Positions 14,254-14,363 of a DNA stretch of 14,363 nt are shown here, piece by piece (the first letter of the stretch is position 1; each line of letters begins with the position of its first letter). Under the pieces are notes generated by a model. That model saw only the letters and a list, made by a program, of their open reading frames with translations. It did no database searches and was not told where the DNA came from. Source of the DNA: an uncultured Clostridia bacterium. Its GTDB lineage: Bacteria; Bacillota; Clostridia; Oscillospirales; CAG-272. The DNA is taken from contig CAMOLD010000025.1 in NCBI GenBank assembly GCA_946618395.1, positions 1-14,363 on the forward strand, given 5' to 3'. Made by a program: the position numbers and the translations under genes.

Positions 14254-14288
14254 AAAAAACAAAAAATCCCAATATGGAGGAAAAAACA

Positions 14289-14363
14289 ATGAAAAAAATT
14301 CTCTCTCTCACCCTGGCAGTGCTGATGATCGTCGGCTGCCTCGCCGCTTTCGCATCCTGCGGC
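14289..14363 (+). CDS. Lipoprotein, N-terminal fragment cut by the window edge
   Basis: Only 25 codons are visible. They encode a lipoprotein signal peptide: basic MKK, a hydrophobic core (about 4-20) and AFASC with Cys24 as the likely lipidated residue, followed by Gly. GGAGG at 14276-14280 stands eight bases before the ATG, and a consensus promoter lies upstream. In Bacillota such proteins are very often solute-binding components of ABC transporters, but the visible part cannot show this. Confidence 0.88.
   Translation, partial: MKKILSLTLAVLMIVGCLAAFASCG

Overview
The window looks like chromosomal DNA from an anaerobic Bacillota lineage, probably an uncultured Clostridia member. The reasons are strong AGGAGG-type ribosome binding sites, textbook TTGACA-N17-TATAAT promoters, a proline--tRNA ligase of the short archaeal/eukaryotic-like type common in clostridia, a DUF4830 protein, BspA-like repeat proteins and a clostridial-style lipoprotein signal peptide. 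The lineage is inferred from gene content only; no rRNA or tRNA gene is visible.

Left part (1-3660): an Lrp/AsnC regulator and a class I/II aminotransferase form a translationally coupled pair that ends at an intrinsic terminator. ATP-type phosphoenolpyruvate carboxykinase (pckA) follows as its own unit with a near-consensus promoter. The pair resembles the alaR-alaT arrangement of Bacillus. Together these genes fit amino-acid carbon flow around pyruvate, oxaloacetate and PEP.

Middle part (3695-8319): this is the accessory-looking region. A small XRE regulator is transcribed leftward. Diverging from it, behind a strong promoter carrying possible operator repeats, is a tightly packed rightward operon of three genes. 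They encode (i) a double zinc-ribbon protein with a proline-rich tandem-repeat linker and two C-terminal membrane helices, (ii) a membrane-anchored protein with four InlB-type B-repeats and a BspA-like leucine-rich repeat domain, and (iii) a 251-residue protein of unknown function with AT-richer DNA. It is the best candidate here for an undescribed system, a regulated cytosol-to-surface module, but its function cannot be read from sequence alone.

Right part (8426-13886): four leftward genes, in transcription order an FAD-dependent phytoene-desaturase-like oxidoreductase, proS, a DUF4830 membrane protein and an AMP-forming acyl-CoA synthetase. They are compactly spaced, with promoters and terminator-like hairpins physically overlapping: the proS -35 box lies in a hairpin loop, the DUF4830 Shine-Dalgarno lies in the proS terminator, and a hairpin starts at the acyl-CoA synthetase transcription start. 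Beyond an AT-rich intergenic region, a consensus promoter and a hairpin-bearing leader precede the start of a rightward lipoprotein gene cut by the window edge.

Two copies of one palindromic element of about 95 bp, in opposite orientations, occupy the two convergent gene junctions (after pckA and before the acyl-CoA synthetase stop), flanking the accessory region.
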